Below the pieces are notes generated by a model. That model ran no database searches, was not told the origin of the DNA, and saw nothing but the letters and a program-made list of their open reading frames with translations. Shown piece by piece: positions 61,864 through 64,000 of a DNA stretch of 64,000 nt. Each line of letters starts with the position of its first letter. The stretch's first letter is position 1. This DNA is from Paenibacillus dendritiformis (lineage in GTDB: Bacteria > Bacillota > Bacilli > Paenibacillales > Paenibacillaceae). The DNA lies in NCBI RefSeq assembly GCF_015845845.1, contig NZ_LDIG01000274.1, positions 62,001 through 126,000 of the forward strand, in the 5' to 3' direction. The position numbers and the translations under genes were made by a program.

Positions 61864-62728
61864 GCGTTTCCAAGTCTCTGTTTTTCATAAAATCCACGAA
61901 TTCCTTAATAAGCGTCAAGTTAAGCGACTCCTTCCGGTAAATCATCCACGATTTCCGCTTCCATGGCTCGCCGTGCTTTGAGGTCAAATGAATTTTGTAT
62001 AAATCCTCCTGACCGCCGAGCACGATGGTCGGCAATATGGCATATCCGAGCCCGTTCAACACCATTTCTTTGCCGGTCTCCATCTTGTCCACCTCCATTG
62101 CGATGTTCGGAGGCAGCGAATACCGCTCCTTCCACCAGAGGTCGATCGTATTTTGGAGGGAAGGCTCCGTTTTATAATTGATTCGCGGGAGGCTGGGCAG
62201 GTCCTGAAGATGAATTTCGTGCTTGGAGACGATGCAAATGTTCTCCTCCATCATTAAATGCTTTCCGTCCGGCCAGTCATAATCGCCCCGAATCATGCCG
62301 ATATGGACATGCTGGCTGTAGACGGAATGAACGAGATTCGAGCTCCAGTCCGTCATGACCCTCACTTCCACGTCCGGGTACTGCTCCAGAAATTGCTTCA
62401 GAATTGAGGGGAGAATATAAGTCGCAATATTGCTGGCTACGCCCAAGCGAAGGATTCCCGTGACCTTATTATCCATATTGCGCAGAAATTCTTTCGTCTG
62501 GCGAAGCTGCAGGCGCATGTCTTTGGCGTATTTGACGAGATGCTCTCCCTGAGGCGTAAATTGAATGCCTCTTCTTCCCCGGTTGACGATTTTGACGCCG
62601 AATTCCTTTTCGAGCTGCTGTATCCGGTACGTTAGCGCCGGCTGAGAAATATAGAGCTTCTCCGCGGCCTTGGTAATATTTTGCTTATGGTGCAGCGTCT
62701 CTAAAATGATCCAATCTTTATCCTCCAT
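61850..62728 (-). CDS. LysR-family transcriptional regulator
   Basis: 292-aa LysR regulator. The N-terminal winged HTH has ITKAAEKLYISQPALTYRIQ and a dimerisation helix; the effector domain starts near 90 (GILRLGVASNIATY). ATG at 62728 with GAGGGG upstream is preferred over the M at 62791. Divergent from the PrpF-type gene, so it is the likely regulator of that gene. Confidence 0.9.
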   Translation of the reverse strand: MEDKDWIILETLHHKQNITKAAEKLYISQPALTYRIQQLEKEFGVKIVNRGRRGIQFTPQGEHLVKYAKDMRLQLRQTKEFLRNMDNKVTGILRLGVASNIATYILPSILKQFLEQYPDVEVRVMTDWSSNLVHSVYSQHVHIGMIRGDYDWPDGKHLMMEENICIVSKHEIHLQDLPSLPRINYKTEPSLQNTIDLWWKERYSLPPNIAMEVDKMETGKEMVLNGLGYAILPTIVLGGQEDLYKIHLTSKHGEPWKRKSWMIYRKESLNLTLIKEFVDFMKNRDLETPKRR

Positions 62729-62748
62729 CCTATCCCCTCGCTTCAGGT

Positions 62749-62784
62749 ATCGAAAAAAATTATCGAAAACAATAAAAGTTCGAT
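62749..62784. promoter_or_regulatory. LysR box in the divergent lysR/prpF-like region
   Basis: ATCGAA-N11-TTCGAT at 62762-62784 fits the T-N11-A dyad. A third ATCGAA half-site lies at 62749-62754. It stands between the two divergent start codons. Confidence 0.55.
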
Positions 62785-62868
62785 ATTTCATTTATTGTAA
62801 ATACAGTAATACACTGAAATTAAAAAGTCAATGAATCGACTGCAGCGACAGACAAGGAGTGAGGGGTA

Positions 62869-64000
62869 ATGTATGGCTTCGGACAAGTGGTCGGCATACC
62901 GGCGGTACTGATGCGGGGAGGGACAAGCAAAGGGCTCATATTGCGGACATGCGATCTTCCGTCAGATCGCGGGCTGCGGGATCAGATCATTTTGCGCATG
63001 TTCGGCAGTCCGGACAGCAATCAGATCGACGGACTGGGAGGGGGGAGCAGCCTGACCAGCAAGCTGGCTCTGGTCGGTCCCCCATCCATTCCGGAGGCGC
63101 ATATCGATTACACCTTCGGCCAAGTCAGCCTTGACAAGAACATCATCGATTATAAAGTCACTTGCGGCAATCTGACGGCGGCGGTCGGGCTGTATGCCGC
63201 GGAAGAAGGTTACGTCGCCTTGACCGAACCGATCACGGAAGTGAAGATATACAATACCAATATCGATAAAATGATTATTGCCGAAATTCCGGTGGAGAAC
63301 GGGGCCATCCAATATGAAGGGCAGTTTTCGATCGCCGGCGTTCCGGGCGAATCGTCCAAGATTATGCTGAATTTCCCCGATGCGGGCGGCACGTTTACGC
63401 GCAAAACGCTGCCGACCGGGAATGCCGTCGATACGGTGCAGGTGAGCGGCGGGCGCCGGATAGAGATTAGTATCGTCGACTGCGTCAACACGATTGTCTT
63501 TGTCGACGCGCGGGATGTCGGGCTTGCGGGCACGGAGCTTCGGGCGGCCATCAACGGCAATGCGGCGCTGCTGGACACGCTGGAGCAGATTCGCGTCGCG
63601 GGCGGCAGACTCGCCGGGCTGATCCGGCCGGACGAACCGGTCGGGCCGGGAACTCACTCCCTCCCCAAGATCGTCATCGTCGCGGAGCCGGCCGATTACG
63701 TGACGTCGGCCCATGAGATGATCCGGGCGGCAGACATCGATATTTTATCGCGCTATATTTCGATGGGAGGCCTTCATAAGGCGCATGCCGTCGGCGGAGC
63801 GCTGGCGCTTGCGGCCGCCTGCCAAATCCCGGGGACGATCCCTAACCGGTTGGCGGCCTCCTCCGGTTCGGCCGTACGCATCGGCCACCCGTCAGGCACG
63901 ATGTATGCGGAAGCCGCCGTCGCCCGGACCGCTTCTTCGGATTGGCTTGTCACGCGGGCGGCATGCGGCCGAACCGCCCGCAGATTAATGGCCGGCGACG
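62869..64000 (+). CDS. PrpF-family isomerase/tautomerase (3' end outside window)
   Basis: The frame is open from ATG 62869 to the last base, so the stop lies beyond the window. About 377 residues are visible, nearly the full family length. MRGGTSKGL at residues 15-23 and DGLGGGSSLTSKLALV are the PrpF signature; VTCGNLTAAVG holds the catalytic Cys and GHPSGTMYAEAAV is the C-terminal hallmark. PrpF isomerises 2-methylaconitate, and relatives (GalD type) tautomerise 4-oxalomesaconate in aromatic degradation. AAGGAGTGAGGGG precedes the start. Confidence 0.92.
   Translation, partial: MYGFGQVVGIPAVLMRGGTSKGLILRTCDLPSDRGLRDQIILRMFGSPDSNQIDGLGGGSSLTSKLALVGPPSIPEAHIDYTFGQVSLDKNIIDYKVTCGNLTAAVGLYAAEEGYVALTEPITEVKIYNTNIDKMIIAEIPVENGAIQYEGQFSIAGVPGESSKIMLNFPDAGGTFTRKTLPTGNAVDTVQVSGGRRIEISIVDCVNTIVFVDARDVGLAGTELRAAINGNAALLDTLEQIRVAGGRLAGLIRPDEPVGPGTHSLPKIVIVAEPADYVTSAHEMIRAADIDILSRYISMGGLHKAHAVGGALALAAACQIPGTIPNRLAASSGSAVRIGHPSGTMYAEAAVARTASSDWLVTRAACGRTARRLMAGD

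Overview
The window looks like chromosomal DNA of a Paenibacillus-type endospore-forming Firmicute. The grounds are GC-rich coding sequence with strong GGAGG ribosome sites and frequent TTG/GTG starts, an S-box (SAM-I) riboswitch, Sda and YheC/D sporulation-associated proteins, the yutI-yuzB-yutJ-yutM and yumC/yumB genes known from Bacillus, and the futalosine menaquinone gene mqnE. I saw no rRNA, tRNA or CRISPR array.

Layout. 1-1063: 3' part of a chemotaxis receptor. 1243-15293: an acyl-compound utilisation locus. It has a thiolase and an acyl-CoA ligase, a very large MalT/SARP-like regulator, a complete Liv-type ABC importer (binding protein, two ATPases, two permeases), and then a 79-aa protein, a KAS III-like protein, an alpha/beta hydrolase and a FabG-like reductase. 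An 11-bp-spaced TGCAAC direct repeat lies before both structural operons and is the probable operator. 15407-21351: DUF2515 protein, thioredoxin-like protein, heme A synthase, UbiD-family decarboxylase and a HEPN protein. 21423-24373: SAM riboswitch and metNIQ. 24562-25778: VOC protein and SDR. 25969-29758: CdaR-type regulator, GntP-type permease, glycerate kinase.

29913-42108: a ureide gene cluster with PucR-type regulator, AllC, MFS carrier, AllE, AllD, AllF, AllG, AllH and carbamate kinase. Together these would carry allantoate through ureidoglycine, ureidoglycolate and oxalurate to oxamate plus carbamoyl phosphate, yielding ATP and ammonia. The glycerate genes next door could serve the glyoxylate branch. 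42409-45549: a carbohydrate ABC importer without its ATPase. 45641-49376: Fe-S and respiratory housekeeping genes (NifU-like, YuzB, NDH-2-like, MqnE, HesB/IscA-like).

49599-52390 is an accessory patch: a tyrosine recombinase with an internal deletion, an orphan HicB, a frameshifted remnant, short palindromic repeats and a holin-like type I toxin with a probable antisense RNA. 52393-55444: DUF2871 membrane protein behind a promoter with tandem 11-bp repeats, a two-component system and a small membrane protein. 55696-60174: YheC/D ATP-grasp protein, sda with a cluster of DnaA boxes, a zinc-ribbon protein whose ribosome site sits in a hairpin, YumC, NDH-2 and a small acidic protein. 60380-64000: MFS carrier, LysR regulator and a PrpF-family isomerase that runs off the window end.
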